Shown in pieces: positions 1-12,041 of a stretch of DNA of 64,000 nucleotides. The stretch spans positions 1,054,001 to 1,118,000 of the forward strand of contig NZ_CP013420.1 of assembly GCF_001718695.1 (NCBI RefSeq), written 5' to 3'. Within the stretch, counting starts at the first letter, position 1. Each line of letters starts with the position of its first letter. A program made the position numbers and the translations under genes. This DNA comes from Burkholderia ubonensis (GTDB lineage Bacteria > Pseudomonadota > Gammaproteobacteria > Burkholderiales > Burkholderiaceae). The notes under the pieces are model-generated. The model did not search any database. It was not told the origin of the DNA and saw only the letters and a list, made by a program, of their open reading frames with translations.

Positions 1-1
1 C

Positions 2-511
2 GCGCCGATCGGCCTCGTCATGTCGCGCGACCGCGTGATCGAGGATTGCAACGACGCGGTCGCGGCGATCTTCCGCTGCGCGCGCGCGGACCTGATCGGG
101 AAATCGTACGAGGTGCTCTACCCGTCGCCGGACGAATTCCAGCGGATCGGCGAGCGCATTTCGCGGGTGATGGTCGTGAACGGCAGCTACGCGGACGACC
201 GGATCATGAAGCGCGCCGACGGCGAGCTGTTCTGGTGCCACGTGACGGGCCGCGCGCTGGATCGCACCGCGCCGCTCGCGGCCGGCGTCTGGACGTTCGA
301 GGACCTGAGCGCGACCCGCCCGGTGGCCGTCGCGCTGACGCCGCGCGAGCGCGAGATCGCCGCGCAGCTCGCGACCGGCAAGACGAGCAAGCAGATCGGC
401 CGGGTGCTCGACATCAGCTCGCGCACGGTCGACATCTATCGCGCGCGGCTGATGCGCAAGTACGGGACGGGGAATACGGCCGAGCTGCTGCAGCGTCTGC
501 TCGGCCATTGA
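2..511 (+). CDS. PAS-LuxR family transcriptional regulator (3' part)
   Basis: The reading frame is already open at base 2 and continues from outside the window, so the ATG at 20 is probably internal (it lies inside the PAS core, just before RVIEDCN). Visible residues show a PAS sensory domain over roughly the first 100 residues and a C-terminal LuxR-type helix-turn-helix that begins LTPREREIA and contains TSKQIG and SSRTVDIYRARLMRK. This is a cytoplasmic DNA-binding regulator sensing an unknown cue through PAS. No receiver domain is visible in this part. It converges on a thioesterase gene. The signal and targets cannot be told from the sequence. Confidence 0.85.
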   Translation, partial: APIGLVMSRDRVIEDCNDAVAAIFRCARADLIGKSYEVLYPSPDEFQRIGERISRVMVVNGSYADDRIMKRADGELFWCHVTGRALDRTAPLAAGVWTFEDLSATRPVAVALTPREREIAAQLATGKTSKQIGRVLDISSRTVDIYRARLMRKYGTGNTAELLQRLLGH

Positions 512-513
512 GC

Positions 514-538
514 GGCGCGACGCAACGGCCGTCGCGCC
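514..538. terminator. Hairpin between convergent genes
   Basis: GGCGCGAC at 514-521 pairs with GTCGCGCC at 531-538 around a 9-base loop, between the stops of the LuxR-type regulator and the convergent thioesterase gene. There is no U-tract, so it is only a possible transcription end. Confidence 0.3.
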
Positions 539-544
539 CGGACT

Positions 545-985
545 TCAGCCGATGCTGGCGGCGAGCGCGCGCTCGATCGTGTCGCGCAGCAGTTGCGGCA
601 ACGGCACCGACTTGCCGAGCGCATAGTCGACCCACACGCAGCGCGCGCTGCCGCGCGCGTAGACGTGGTGCGGATCATCGGCGCGGGTCAGCTCGAAGCC
701 GGTGTCGAAGCTGCTGCGCCCCGGCTTCGCGGCCGACATCTTCGCGATCACGTCGCCCGGGTAATGCAGCTGCTTGAGGAACTCCATCGACGCGGTCACG
801 ATGACCGGCCCCTGCGTTTCGCCGTTGCCGCCGGCAACGCCGAGCGTCTCGAACCAGGAAATCCGCGCCTGCTCCATGTAGCGGAAATAGACCGTGTTGT
901 TCACGTGTCCGAACGCGTCCATGTCGCCCCAGCGGATCGGCATCGACATCTCGAAAACAGGGGAGTAATCGCTCATTGCAGTCAT
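545..985 (-). CDS. Acyl-CoA thioesterase, 4HBT hotdog family
   Basis: A 146-residue single-domain hotdog thioesterase of the YbgC/FadM type, expected to hydrolyse acyl-CoA to free acid and CoA in the cytoplasm. The family signature is near the N-terminus: RWGDMDAFGHVNN, where the Asp of GDMD is the usual catalytic residue, followed by YFRYMEQAR. The start at 985 reads MTAMSDYS; the ATG at 976 (MSDYS) is equally possible because neither has a clear ribosome site. It lies 39 bases downstream of an SDR gene on the same strand, so the two probably form one transcript. Substrate chain length cannot be read from the sequence. Confidence 0.85.
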   Translation of the reverse strand: MTAMSDYSPVFEMSMPIRWGDMDAFGHVNNTVYFRYMEQARISWFETLGVAGGNGETQGPVIVTASMEFLKQLHYPGDVIAKMSAAKPGRSSFDTGFELTRADDPHHVYARGSARCVWVDYALGKSVPLPQLLRDTIERALAASIG

Positions 986-1024
986 CTTTGTTGCTGAGTG
1001 TTGCTGTTGCTGTGAATCGTCCGG

Positions 1025-1801
1025 TCACGCGAGGCCGAAGCCGTCGTCCGCGGAGATGATCGAGCCGTTGATGAACTGCGACTCGTCGGCCGCGAGCAGC
1101 AGCAGCAGCCCGTCGAGATCCTGCGGCTTGCCGACGCGCCGGCGCGGCAGCATCGACTGCAGCTTCTGGCCCTGCTCGGTTTCCCACAGGTAGTGATTGA
1201 TTTCCGTATCGATATAGCCCGGGCAGATCGCGTTGACGTTGATGCCGTGACGCCCCCATTCGAGCGCCATCGCGCGCGTCATGTGGACGACCGCGGCCTT
1301 GCTCATCGCGTACAGGCCGATCTGCGAGAACACGCGCAGGCCGGCCACCGATGCGATGTTGATGATCCGGTAAGGCGGCTTGCCGTTGCCGTTGGTGCGC
1401 ATCATCATCCGCTTCGCGACTTCCTGCGCGACGAAAAACGCGCCGCGCGTATTCGTGTCGAACACGAACTCGAATTCGCTGGGTGTCACGTCGACGAGCT
1501 TCTGCATCGTCGACACGCCCGAATTGTTGACGAGGATATCGATGGTGCCCGCTTCCGTTTCGGCATGCGCGACGGCCGCCTTGATGCTCTGGACATCGGT
1601 GACGTCGAGCGACACCACGTGCGCCGCGCCGCCCGCCGCCTCGATCTCCGCGCGCAGCTCCTTGAGCCGCTCGACGCGCCGGCTCGCGAGCACGACCTTC
1701 GCGCCCGCCTGCGACAGCACCTGCGCAAAGCGCTGGCCGAGCCCGCTCGAAGCGCCCGTCACCAACGCGACCTTGCCTTCCAGATTGATCGACCGACCCA
1801 T
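1025..1801 (-). CDS. SDR family NAD(P)-dependent oxidoreductase
   Basis: A 258-residue classical short-chain dehydrogenase. The Rossmann motif TGASSGLG is at about residues 15-22, NNSG stands where NNAG is usual, the catalytic Ser lies in INIASVAG, and the Tyr/Lys pair is in YAMSK. It oxidises or reduces an alcohol/ketone pair with NAD(P). The link to the downstream thioesterase and to the divergent ETF-ubiquinone oxidoreductase suggests acyl-CoA or beta-oxidation metabolism (for example a 3-hydroxyacyl-CoA dehydrogenase), but this is inference. The ATG at 1801 follows an AAGGGG-type ribosome site. Confidence 0.85.
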   Translation of the reverse strand: MGRSINLEGKVALVTGASSGLGQRFAQVLSQAGAKVVLASRRVERLKELRAEIEAAGGAAHVVSLDVTDVQSIKAAVAHAETEAGTIDILVNNSGVSTMQKLVDVTPSEFEFVFDTNTRGAFFVAQEVAKRMMMRTNGNGKPPYRIINIASVAGLRVFSQIGLYAMSKAAVVHMTRAMALEWGRHGINVNAICPGYIDTEINHYLWETEQGQKLQSMLPRRRVGKPQDLDGLLLLLAADESQFINGSIISADDGFGLA

Positions 1802-1873
1802 TGCACACCCCTTTCGATGTCGTTTCTCCGCCGCGGACGGCCTGGCTCACGCGGCATAACCCTAGCACAAAAA

Positions 1874-1889
1874 TAGAACGATCGTGCTA
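1874..1889. promoter_or_regulatory. Candidate TetR-type operator upstream of ETF-QO
   Basis: TAGAACGATCGTGCTA is a 16-bp palindrome with a single mismatched pair, in the control region shared by the leftward SDR gene and the rightward ETF-QO gene. The ACGATCGT core resembles operators of TetR-family fatty-acid regulators (PsrA/FadP type) that control beta-oxidation and electron-transfer genes. The shape is seen in the sequence; the regulator is inferred. Confidence 0.4.
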
Positions 1890-1979
1890 ATCTATCCGCA
1901 TATGCTGTTGCGGCAAGCGTTTCGTTTCGCAGACAATACGCTCCCGAATAAAAGCATTCTAACGGTTAGAGGAACGCCA

Positions 1980-3653
1980 ATGACCCCCGCAAGCCTCATC
2001 GAGCAATACGGCCCGCGCGAATCGATGGAATACGACGTCGTGATCGTCGGCGGCGGCCCTGCCGGGCTGTCCGCGGCGATCCGGCTCAAGCAGCTCGCCG
2101 CTGAAAAAGGCGCCGAGATCGGCGTGTGCGTGCTCGAGAAGGGCTCGGAAATCGGCGCGCACATCCTGTCGGGCGCGGTGATGGACCCGCGCGCGATCAG
2201 CGAGCTGTTCCCCGACTGGAAGGAACGGGGCGCGCCGCTCACCGTCGAGGTGACCGAGGACCGCTTCCTGTTCCTGTCCGAGAAGAGCGCGATGCAGACG
2301 CCGAACTGGGCGCTGCCGGACAACTTCAAGAACCACGGCAACTACGTGATCTCGCTCGGCAACGTCACGCGCTGGCTTGGGGCACAGGCCGAGGCGCTGG
2401 GCGTCGAGATCTTCCCGGGCTTCCCGGCCGCCGAGATCCTGTACAACGACGACGGCTCCGTGAAGGGCGTCGCCACCGGCAACATGGGCATCGGCAAGGA
2501 CGGCGAGCCGACCGAGAACTTCCAGCTCGGCATGGAACTGCACGCGAAGTACACGCTGTTCGCCGAAGGCTGCCGCGGGCACCTCGGCCGCCAGCTGATC
2601 GCGAAGTTCAAGCTGGATGCGAACGCCGATCCGCAGGCGTACGGGATCGGCATCAAGGAGCTGTGGGAAATCGATCCGGCCAAGCACAAGCCGGGCCTCG
2701 TGATCCACACCGCCGGCTGGCCGCTGAAGGCCGACACCTACGGCGGCTCGTTCCTGTACCACATGGACAACAACCAGGTCGTGGTCGGCTTCGTGGTCGG
2801 CCTCGGCTATACGAACCCGTACCTGTCGCCGTTCGAGGAATTCCAGCGCTACAAGACGCATCCGTCGATCCGCGCGTTCCTCGAAGGCGGCAAGCGCGTG
2901 TCGTACGGCGCGCGCGCGATCACCGCGGGCGGGCTGCTGTCGCTGCCGAAGACGGTGTTCCCGGGCGGCGCGCTGATCGGCGACGACGCGGGCTTCCTGA
3001 ACGCGTCGCGGATCAAGGGCAGCCACGCGGCGATCAAGACCGGGATGCTGGCGGCCGACGCCGCGTTCGACGCGGTGCAGGCCGGCCGCCAGGCGGACGA
3101 GCTCAACGCGTATCCGGATGCGTTCAAGCAGTCGTGGCTGTACACCGAGCTGTACCGCGCACGCAACTTCAAGCAGTGGATGGCGAAGGGGCTGTATCTC
3201 GGCACGCTGATGGTCGGCCTCGAACAGAAGGTGATGGGCGGCAACGTGCCGTGGACGCTGCACCACAAGCACGCGGACCACGAGATGCTGAAGCCGGCGT
3301 CGCAGTGCGAGCCGATCGAGTATCCGAAGCCGGACGGCAAGCTGACGTTCGACCGGCTGTCGTCGGTGTTCATCTCGAACACGAACCACGAGGAGAACCA
3401 GCCGGCGCACCTGACGCTGAAGGATGCGAACGTGCCGGTGAACGTGAACCTGCGCACGTACGCGGGGCCGGAAAGCCGGTTCTGCCCGGCGGCGGTGTAC
3501 GAGTTCGTGAAGAACGACGACGGCAGCGATCGCCTCGTGATCAACGCGCAGAACTGCGTGCACTGCAAGACCTGCGACATCAAGGACCCGACGCAGAACA
3601 TCGTATGGGTCACGCCGGAAGGCGGCGGCGGGCCGAACTACCCGAACATGTGA
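1980..3653 (+). CDS. Electron transfer flavoprotein-ubiquinone oxidoreductase
   Basis: A 557-residue ETF-QO, which passes electrons from acyl-CoA dehydrogenases, via ETF, into the ubiquinone pool at the inner membrane. The FAD-binding motif VIVGGGPAG is at about residues 21-29. The C-terminal ferredoxin-like part supplies the four [4Fe-4S] ligands: one Cys in RFCPAAVYEF and three in CVHCKTCD. The frame is open upstream to 1884, but the ATG at 1980 is preceded by AGAGGAA and gives the family's usual N-terminus. It is divergent from an SDR gene and shares its control region, which carries a palindrome at 1874-1889. A strong intrinsic terminator follows the stop. Confidence 0.95.
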   Translation: MTPASLIEQYGPRESMEYDVVIVGGGPAGLSAAIRLKQLAAEKGAEIGVCVLEKGSEIGAHILSGAVMDPRAISELFPDWKERGAPLTVEVTEDRFLFLSEKSAMQTPNWALPDNFKNHGNYVISLGNVTRWLGAQAEALGVEIFPGFPAAEILYNDDGSVKGVATGNMGIGKDGEPTENFQLGMELHAKYTLFAEGCRGHLGRQLIAKFKLDANADPQAYGIGIKELWEIDPAKHKPGLVIHTAGWPLKADTYGGSFLYHMDNNQVVVGFVVGLGYTNPYLSPFEEFQRYKTHPSIRAFLEGGKRVSYGARAITAGGLLSLPKTVFPGGALIGDDAGFLNASRIKGSHAAIKTGMLAADAAFDAVQAGRQADELNAYPDAFKQSWLYTELYRARNFKQWMAKGLYLGTLMVGLEQKVMGGNVPWTLHHKHADHEMLKPASQCEPIEYPKPDGKLTFDRLSSVFISNTNHEENQPAHLTLKDANVPVNVNLRTYAGPESRFCPAAVYEFVKNDDGSDRLVINAQNCVHCKTCDIKDPTQNIVWVTPEGGGGPNYPNM

Positions 3654-3661
3654 CGTGCCGG

Positions 3662-3689
3662 AAAACGCCGCCTCGAGCGGCGTTTTTTT
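3662..3689 (+). terminator. Intrinsic terminator of ETF-QO gene
   Basis: AACGCCGC (3664-3671) pairs with GCGGCGTT (3677-3684) around a 5-base loop, followed by a run of T to 3689. It starts about 10 bases after the stop codon. This is a typical rho-independent terminator. Confidence 0.9.
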
Positions 3690-3703
3690 CGCCGCTCAAA
3701 CGA

Positions 3704-3734
3704 AACGGGGTGCTGCTCGACGCAGCACCCCGTT
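3704..3734. terminator. Bidirectional hairpin terminator, mainly for aroC
   Basis: AACGGGGTGCTGC (3704-3716) and GCAGCACCCCGTT (3722-3734) form a perfect 13-bp stem with a 5-base loop. TTTT follows on the plus strand and GTTT...GTTTG on the minus strand. It sits downstream of the leftward aroC and after the first terminator of the convergent gene. Confidence 0.75.
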
Positions 3735-3783
3735 TTACATGGATTCGACGGCCGGCCTCCTGCGCAGCGGCGCCCGAGTCGTA

Positions 3784-4884
3784 TCAGGTCGCGCTGCCGG
3801 CGATCTTCGGCGTTTGCGTTTCGACGTCGCCGCATTGCGCGCGATGGCGCAGCGCATGATCGATCAGCACCAGCGCGAGCATCGATTCCGCGATCGGCGT
3901 CGCACGGATGCCGACGCACGGATCATGACGCCCGAACGTTTCCACCATCGCGGGCTCGCCTGCCTTCGTGATCGACCGGCGCGGCGTACGGATGCTCGAC
4001 GTCGGCTTGATCGCGATCGATACCGTGATGTCCTGCCCGGTCGAGATGCCGCCGAGCACGCCGCCCGCGTGATTGCCGACGAAGCCGTCCGGCGTCAGCT
4101 CGTCGCCGTGTACGGAGCCGCGCTGCGCGACGCTCTCGAAACCCGCGCCGATCTCGACGCCCTTCACCGCGTTGATGCTCATCATCGCCTTCGCGATGTC
4201 CGCGTCGAGACGGTCGAACACCGGCTCGCCCCAGCCGACCGGCACGCCGGATGCGACGACGTCGATGCGCGCGCCGATCGAGTCGCCGTCCTTGCGCAGC
4301 GCATCCATGTACGCCTCGAGCTGCGGCACGACGTCGGCGTTCGGCGCGAAGAACGGGTTCTCGCTCACGTGCGACCAGTCGACGAACGGCACGTCGATCT
4401 CGCCGAGCGCGCTCATGCAGCCGCGCACCTCGACGCCGAACCGCTCGCGCAGCCACTTCTTCGCGACCGCGCCCGCGCCGACGATCGGCGCGGTCAGGCG
4501 CGCGGACGAGCGGCCGCCGCCGCGATAGTCGCGGACACCGTATTTCTGCCAGTACGTGTAGTCGGCATGACCCGGCCGGAACGTCTCGACGATGTTGCCG
4601 TAGTCCTTGCTGCGCTGGTCGGTGTTGCGGATCAGGAGCGCGATCGGCGCGCCGGTCGTGACGCCTTCGAACACGCCCGACAGGATCTCGACCTCGTCGG
4701 CCTCCTGCCGCTGCGTGACATGCCGCGACGTGCCGGGCTTGCGGCGGTCGAGCTCGTGCTGGATGTCGGTCTCGGTCAGCCCCATGCCCGGCGGGCAGCC
4801 GTCGATCACGCAGCCGATCGCGGGGCCGTGCGACTCGCCGAAGGTCGTGACAGTGAAAAGCGTGCCGAGGGTATTGCCGGACAT
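3784..4884 (-). CDS. aroC: Chorismate synthase
   Basis: A 366-residue chorismate synthase, the last enzyme of the shikimate pathway. It converts 5-enolpyruvylshikimate-3-phosphate to chorismate using reduced FMN. Family signatures are [10 protein letters not shown] near the N-terminus, RPGHADYTY with the adjacent RGGGRSSAR, and [15 protein letters not shown] near the C-terminus. The frame is open far upstream, but the ATG at 4884 ([10 protein letters not shown]) is the conserved start. Length matches the family (about 360). It converges on ETF-QO and lies 157 bases downstream of an MFS-acyltransferase gene on the same strand, with a TTTAGCTAAA palindrome in the gap. Confidence 0.97.
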   Translation of the reverse strand: MSGNTLGTLFTVTTFGESHGPAIGCVIDGCPPGMGLTETDIQHELDRRKPGTSRHVTQRQEADEVEILSGVFEGVTTGAPIALLIRNTDQRSKDYGNIVETFRPGHADYTYWQKYGVRDYRGGGRSSARLTAPIVGAGAVAKKWLRERFGVEVRGCMSALGEIDVPFVDWSHVSENPFFAPNADVVPQLEAYMDALRKDGDSIGARIDVVASGVPVGWGEPVFDRLDADIAKAMMSINAVKGVEIGAGFESVAQRGSVHGDELTPDGFVGNHAGGVLGGISTGQDITVSIAIKPTSSIRTPRRSITKAGEPAMVETFGRHDPCVGIRATPIAESMLALVLIDHALRHRAQCGDVETQTPKIAGSAT

Positions 4885-5041
4885 GGTGGAACCGCCCAAA
4901 GAGAGATAGGCAAACTGATGCGCCGCCCGCCGGAACGCGGGCAGATCGATCGTTCGCCGGTCGAAAGGTTTAGCTAAACCGCTATTATGCCAGCCGTCCC
5001 GGCGGAGCGGGCCGCGCGATGCGACCCCGCCCTGCCCGCCG

Positions 5042-6976
5042 CTACTTGCGCGCGCCCCGCAATTCGGCCACCGCGGCCTGCAGCGCCTCCGGCGTCGCGA
5101 GCACCGCCGGCACCGGCTCGCCGACCGCAAGCGTCAGCCGGCTCATCACGCCGCGCTTCACCGGCCGCGGCCAGCGCGCGTCCGCGTGCCGCGAGAACAC
5201 GCTGCCCCACAGGCCGCGCAGCGCCATCGGAATCACCGGCGCCGATGTACGGCGGAGGATCTCCGTCACGCCGTGATGAAACGTGTTGATGTCGCCCGTC
5301 TTCGTCAGCTTGCCCTCGGGGAAGATGCAGACCAGCTCCCCTTCCTGCAGCGCGGCCACGCACGCGTCGTACGCGCGCGCGAGCATCTCGGGATCCTCGT
5401 GGCGCGGCGCGATCGGGATCGCCTTCGCGTGCCGGAACACCCAGCTCGCGAACGGCGTCCTGAAGATCCGGTGATCCATCACGAAGCGGATCGGACGCGG
5501 GCTCGCGGCCGCAAGCACCAGCGCGTCGACATAGCTGACGTGATTACAGACGAGCACCGCCGCCCCTTCTTCCGGAATCCGCTCCGCGTGCACGAGCCGG
5601 ATCCGGTAGAACGTATGCACGAGCACCCACGCGACGAAGCGCAGCAGGAATTCGGGCACGAGCAGGTAGATGTAGGCCGCGACCGCGACGTTGAGCAGCG
5701 CGGTGACGAGGAAGATGCCCGGGATGCCGACGCCCGCCTTGGTCAGCGCCATCGCCATCACCGCCGACACGATCATGAACAGCGCGTTGAGGATGTTGTT
5801 CGCGGCGATGATCCGCGCGCGGTGCGTCGGCGCGCTGCGGCTCTGGATCAGCGCGTAGAGCGGCACGCTGTAGAAGCCGCCGAACATCGCGAGCAGGAAC
5901 AGGTCGGCGAGGATGCGCCAGTGGCGCGCGCCGGCCAGGAATTCCCCGACCGACAGCAGGTGCCCGGGTGCGGGCAGCGCATGGCTCGCGAAATACAGCT
6001 CGATCGCGAACGCGCTGATGCCGATCGAGCCGAGCGGCACGAGGCCGATCTCGACGCGCCGCTGCGACAGCCGCTCGCACAGCAGCGAGCCGATGCCGAT
6101 GCCGACCGAGAACGTCGCGAGCAGGATCGTGACGACGTCGGGACTCGCGGACAGCACGTCCTTCGCGAAATTGAAGAACGACGTGAGGAACGTCGCGCCG
6201 ACGAACCACAGCCACGAGATGCCGAGCAGGCTCAGGAACACGGTGCGGTTCTGGCGCGCGAGCCCGAGGTTGCGCCACGTTTCGCTGACCGGATTCCAGT
6301 TGATCACGAGATCGGGCTGCGGCGCGGGCGTCGGCGGCACCCGCTGCGCGGCGACGCGCCCCGCGAGCGCGATCGCGACGCAGCTGACCGCGAGCACGAG
6401 CTCGCCGCGGCCGGCCAGCCCCGCGGCCGCGCCGCCGATGATCGTACCGATCAGGATCGCGATGAAGGTGCCCATCTCGACGAGGCCGTTGCCGCCGACC
6501 AGCTCGTGCTCGCCCAGGTGCTGCGGCAGGTACGAATACTTGACCGGCCCGAACAGCGTCGAGTGCATCCCCATCATGAACGTGCACAGGTACAGCAGCG
6601 CCGCGCTGTGCGTGACGAAGCCGGCGGCGCCGACGAGCATCAGCACGATCTCGAAGGACTTCACGAAGCGCGTGAGGCGCGCCTTGTCGTACTTGTCGGC
6701 GATCTGCCCGGACGTCGCCGAGAACAACACGAACGGCAGGATGAAGATCGCGGAGATCAGGAACGCGGCGGTCTTCGCGTCGACGCCGGAAAACCGCGCG
6801 GTGTGATAGGTGACGAGCGACGTGAAGCCGATCTTGAAGACGTTGTCGTTCAACGCGCCGAGAAACTGGGTCGTGAAGAACGGCGCGAAGCGGCGTTCGC
6901 GCAGCAGGTCGAACTGGGAGGCGTGCGCGCGCCGTTCGCTGCGGCGCTCTGACGAGACTGACGTGTGATCGCTCAT
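5042..6976 (-). CDS. MFS transporter fused to PlsC-type 1-acylglycerol-3-phosphate acyltransferase
   Basis: A 644-residue two-domain inner-membrane protein. Residues about 25-420 form a 12-helix major-facilitator domain beginning [15 protein letters not shown], as in the lysophospholipid flippase LplT. Residues about 425-640 form a PlsC-like acyltransferase with the HX4D catalytic motif (NHVSYVD) and the glycerolipid-binding motif FPEGKLT. By analogy to the LplT/Aas pair of Escherichia coli, the protein may flip lysophospholipids inward and re-acylate them. Here no acyl-ACP synthetase domain is attached, so the acyl donor is unclear. The ATG at 6976 is the first in frame. Confidence 0.85.
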   Translation of the reverse strand: MSDHTSVSSERRSERRAHASQFDLLRERRFAPFFTTQFLGALNDNVFKIGFTSLVTYHTARFSGVDAKTAAFLISAIFILPFVLFSATSGQIADKYDKARLTRFVKSFEIVLMLVGAAGFVTHSAALLYLCTFMMGMHSTLFGPVKYSYLPQHLGEHELVGGNGLVEMGTFIAILIGTIIGGAAAGLAGRGELVLAVSCVAIALAGRVAAQRVPPTPAPQPDLVINWNPVSETWRNLGLARQNRTVFLSLLGISWLWFVGATFLTSFFNFAKDVLSASPDVVTILLATFSVGIGIGSLLCERLSQRRVEIGLVPLGSIGISAFAIELYFASHALPAPGHLLSVGEFLAGARHWRILADLFLLAMFGGFYSVPLYALIQSRSAPTHRARIIAANNILNALFMIVSAVMAMALTKAGVGIPGIFLVTALLNVAVAAYIYLLVPEFLLRFVAWVLVHTFYRIRLVHAERIPEEGAAVLVCNHVSYVDALVLAAASPRPIRFVMDHRIFRTPFASWVFRHAKAIPIAPRHEDPEMLARAYDACVAALQEGELVCIFPEGKLTKTGDINTFHHGVTEILRRTSAPVIPMALRGLWGSVFSRHADARWPRPVKRGVMSRLTLAVGEPVPAVLATPEALQAAVAELRGARK

Positions 6977-7119
6977 GCGGAATACGCGCGCGTCGTCTCG
7001 GCGAAGCTGCGCGGGCCCTGGTTATCGGAGGAAAGGCAGCGCCGCAGGCGCAGGCCTGGCCCGCGCCGCCGCGCTGGACGGAGGCACCCGCGCCGGACGG
7101 GACGGCGCGGGCGCGGCGT

Positions 7120-7584
7120 TCAGCCGGCGACCGGCTTGCGGGCTTCGGATTCCGGCTCCGGCCAGTCGCGGATGTATGCCTTCAGCATCCGGTTCTCGAA
7201 GCTCTGCGCCTCGACGACCGTCTTCGCGACGTCGTAGAACGAAATGACGCCCATCAGCACCTTCTTGTCGAGCACCGGCATGTAGCGCGCGTGACGCTCG
7301 AGCATCATCCGGCGCACTTCGTTGACGTCCGTTTCGGGCGTGCAGGTGAGCGGCTCGTCCATCACCTTGCGGACCTGGACCTCGCCGATCGCGCCGCCGT
7401 TTTCGCGCAGGCGCAGAATGATCTCGCGGAACGTCAGCATCCCGACGAGATCGCCGTACTCCATCACGACGAGCGAACCGATGTCGTGTTCGGCCATCGT
7501 ATCAACCGCTTCGCGCAGCGGCGTATCGGGCGTCACCGTGAACAGCGTGTTGCCCTTGACTTTCAGAATATCGCTGACGCGCAT
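7120..7584 (-). CDS. CBS domain-containing protein
   Basis: A 154-residue cytoplasmic protein built from two tandem CBS motifs, each with the EAVDTMAEHDIGSLVV-like pattern (about residues 15-65 and 85-135). CBS pairs bind adenosyl nucleotides and act as energy or ligand sensors. No catalytic domain is attached, so it probably works as a stand-alone regulatory module. The ATG at 7584 (MRVSDILK) follows GAGGGG with 6-base spacing. An upstream in-frame ATG at 7599 overlaps that ribosome site and is unlikely. The partner protein is not evident from its neighbours. Confidence 0.85.
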   Translation of the reverse strand: MRVSDILKVKGNTLFTVTPDTPLREAVDTMAEHDIGSLVVMEYGDLVGMLTFREIILRLRENGGAIGEVQVRKVMDEPLTCTPETDVNEVRRMMLERHARYMPVLDKKVLMGVISFYDVAKTVVEAQSFENRMLKAYIRDWPEPESEARKPVAG

Positions 7585-7736
7585 CGTAGTCCCCTCATGC
7601 ATATATGCAAAACCGGCTTTCGATCCTATCGGAAAGCCTGTCAAAAGGAAAGCGGAGGCCGGCCAGCCGGCACGCTTGCGGCCGCCCGCCGCTCGCCGCA
7701 CAATGGCTTCATGGACAGCGGCCCGAGGAGACGGCC

Positions 7737-8054
7737 ATGGCGCATTCGCATACGGAGCATTTCGCCAGCTTCGCTGACTTCTACCCGTACTACCTGAACG
7801 AACACCAGAACCTGACGTCGCGGCGGCTGCACTTCATCGGCTCGCTCGGCGTGATCGGCTGCGTCGCGATGGCGATCGCGACCGGCGACTGGCTTTGGCT
7901 GCCGGCCGCCGTCGTGTGCGGCTACGCGTTCGCGTGGGTCGGGCACTTCTTCTTCGAGAAGAACCGCCCCGCCACCTTCCGCCACCCGATCTACAGCCTG
8001 ATGGGCGACTGGGTGATGTTCAGGGACATCTGCACCGGCAAGATCCCGCTGTAA
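7737..8054 (+). CDS. Mpo1-like (DUF962) family membrane protein
   Basis: A 105-residue membrane protein with the DUF962/Mpo1-like layout: an N-terminal FADFYPYYLNEHQN segment, His residues in RRLHFIG, a central pair of hydrophobic helices (about residues 35-75), GHFFFEKNRPATFRHP, and a terminal LMGDWVMFRD. Yeast Mpo1 is an Fe-dependent dioxygenase that oxidises 2-hydroxy fatty acids, and the conserved His residues are present here. The bacterial function is not established. The ATG at 7737 is preceded by CGAGGAGACGGCC. It is divergent from the CBS gene. Confidence 0.8.
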   Translation: MAHSHTEHFASFADFYPYYLNEHQNLTSRRLHFIGSLGVIGCVAMAIATGDWLWLPAAVVCGYAFAWVGHFFFEKNRPATFRHPIYSLMGDWVMFRDICTGKIPL

Positions 8055-8075
8055 CGCACGCCTTCCGGCGCGGCG

Positions 8076-10574
<2,499 letters not shown>

Positions 10575-10594
10575 TCCTTACGCGACCGACCGCC

Positions 10595-12016
10595 ATGAAT
10601 TCTTCCGAAGCTTTCGTTTCAGCCTGCCGCGACGCGATCGGCGCGGACTACGTGCTGACCGACGCGCACGACACCGATCCGTTCCTGACCGACTGGCGCC
10701 GCCGCTACAAAGGGTCCGCGTGCGCGGTGCTGAGACCGGCGAGCACCGCCGAAGTCGCGGCGCTCGTGAAGCTCGCGGACGCGCACGGCATCGCGCTCGT
10801 GCCGCAAGGCGGCAATACGGGCCTGGCCGGCGGCGCGACGCCCGACGCGAGCGGCGGGCAGGCGGTGCTGAGCCTCGCGCGCGTCAATCGCGTGCGCGCG
10901 CTCGATCCGCACAACAACACGATCACCGTCGAGGCCGGCGTGATCCTCGCCGACGTGCAGGCCCGCGCGCGCGACGCCGGCCGGCTGTTCGCGCTGAGCC
11001 TCGCGGCCGAGGGAAGCTGCACGATCGGCGGCAACCTCGCGACCAACGCCGGCGGCACCGCGGTGCTGCGCTACGGCAACGCGCGCGAGCTGTGCCTCGG
11101 GCTCGAGGTCGTGACGCCGCAGGGCGAGATCTGGGACGGCCTGCGCGGGCTGCGCAAGGACAACACCGGCTACGACCTGCGCGACCTGTTCATCGGCGCC
11201 GAAGGCACGCTCGGCATCATCACCGCCGCCGTGATGAAGCTGCACCCGCTGCCGGCCGCGCAGGTCACGGCGCTCGCCGCGCTCGAATCGCCACATGCGG
11301 CGCTCGACTTCCTCGCGCTCGCGCAGCGCGCGGCCGGGCCGCTGCTGACGGGCTTCGAGCTGATGTCGGATTTCTGCATGCAGCTCGTCGGCAAGCATTA
11401 TCCGCAGCTGCGCTACCCGTTCGATCGCACGCATCCGCAAACGGTGCTGCTCGAACTGTCGGACAACGAGAGCGAAGCGCACGCGCGCGCGCTGTTCGAG
11501 AAGCTGATGGAGGAGGCGTTCGAGGCCGGCATCGTGGTCGACGCGGTGGTCGCGGAGAACCTCGCGCAGTCGCGCGCGTTCTGGGACCTGCGCGAGCACA
11601 TCCCGCTCGCGCAGGCCGACGAAGGGCTCAACATCAAGCACGACATCGCGGTGCCGATCTCGTCGATCGCGCGCTTCATCGACGAGACCGACGCGGCGAT
11701 CCAGCAGGCGGCGCCGGGCGCGCGGATGGTGACGTTCGGCCATCTCGGCGACGGCAACCTCCACTACAACGTGCAGACGCCCGCAGGCGGCGACCCGAAG
11801 GCGTTCCTCGCCGAATACCAGGCGCCGGTCAACCGGATCGTCTACGACAACGTGCACCGCCATCACGGCACGATCAGCGCGGAACACGGGATCGGTCAGT
11901 TGAAGATCGACGATGCGCAGCGCTACAAGTCGCCGGTCGAGATCGGGCTGATGCGCGCGCTGAAGGCCGCGCTCGATCCGCGCGGCCTGATGAACCCCGG
12001 CAAAGTGCTACGCTGA
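10595..12016 (+). CDS. FAD-binding oxidoreductase, D-2-hydroxyacid dehydrogenase type
   Basis: A 473-residue flavoprotein of the GlcD/D-lactate dehydrogenase (VAO) family. The N-terminal FAD-binding domain has VPQGGNTGLAGGA (about residues 70-82) and GGNLATNAGG. The C-terminal FAD-oxidase domain has the metal/substrate motif FGHLGDGNLHYN and the late HGIGQLK. It likely oxidises a D-2-hydroxyacid (D-lactate, D-2-hydroxyglutarate or similar) and passes electrons to an acceptor. No GlcE/GlcF partners are nearby, which favours the stand-alone D-2HGDH/D-LDH class. The ATG at 10595 (MNSSEAF) gives the family-length N-terminus. Confidence 0.88.
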   Translation: MNSSEAFVSACRDAIGADYVLTDAHDTDPFLTDWRRRYKGSACAVLRPASTAEVAALVKLADAHGIALVPQGGNTGLAGGATPDASGGQAVLSLARVNRVRALDPHNNTITVEAGVILADVQARARDAGRLFALSLAAEGSCTIGGNLATNAGGTAVLRYGNARELCLGLEVVTPQGEIWDGLRGLRKDNTGYDLRDLFIGAEGTLGIITAAVMKLHPLPAAQVTALAALESPHAALDFLALAQRAAGPLLTGFELMSDFCMQLVGKHYPQLRYPFDRTHPQTVLLELSDNESEAHARALFEKLMEEAFEAGIVVDAVVAENLAQSRAFWDLREHIPLAQADEGLNIKHDIAVPISSIARFIDETDAAIQQAAPGARMVTFGHLGDGNLHYNVQTPAGGDPKAFLAEYQAPVNRIVYDNVHRHHGTISAEHGIGQLKIDDAQRYKSPVEIGLMRALKAALDPRGLMNPGKVLR

Positions 12017-12041
12017 AGCCACTTGTTTCGGAGCGACGTTC

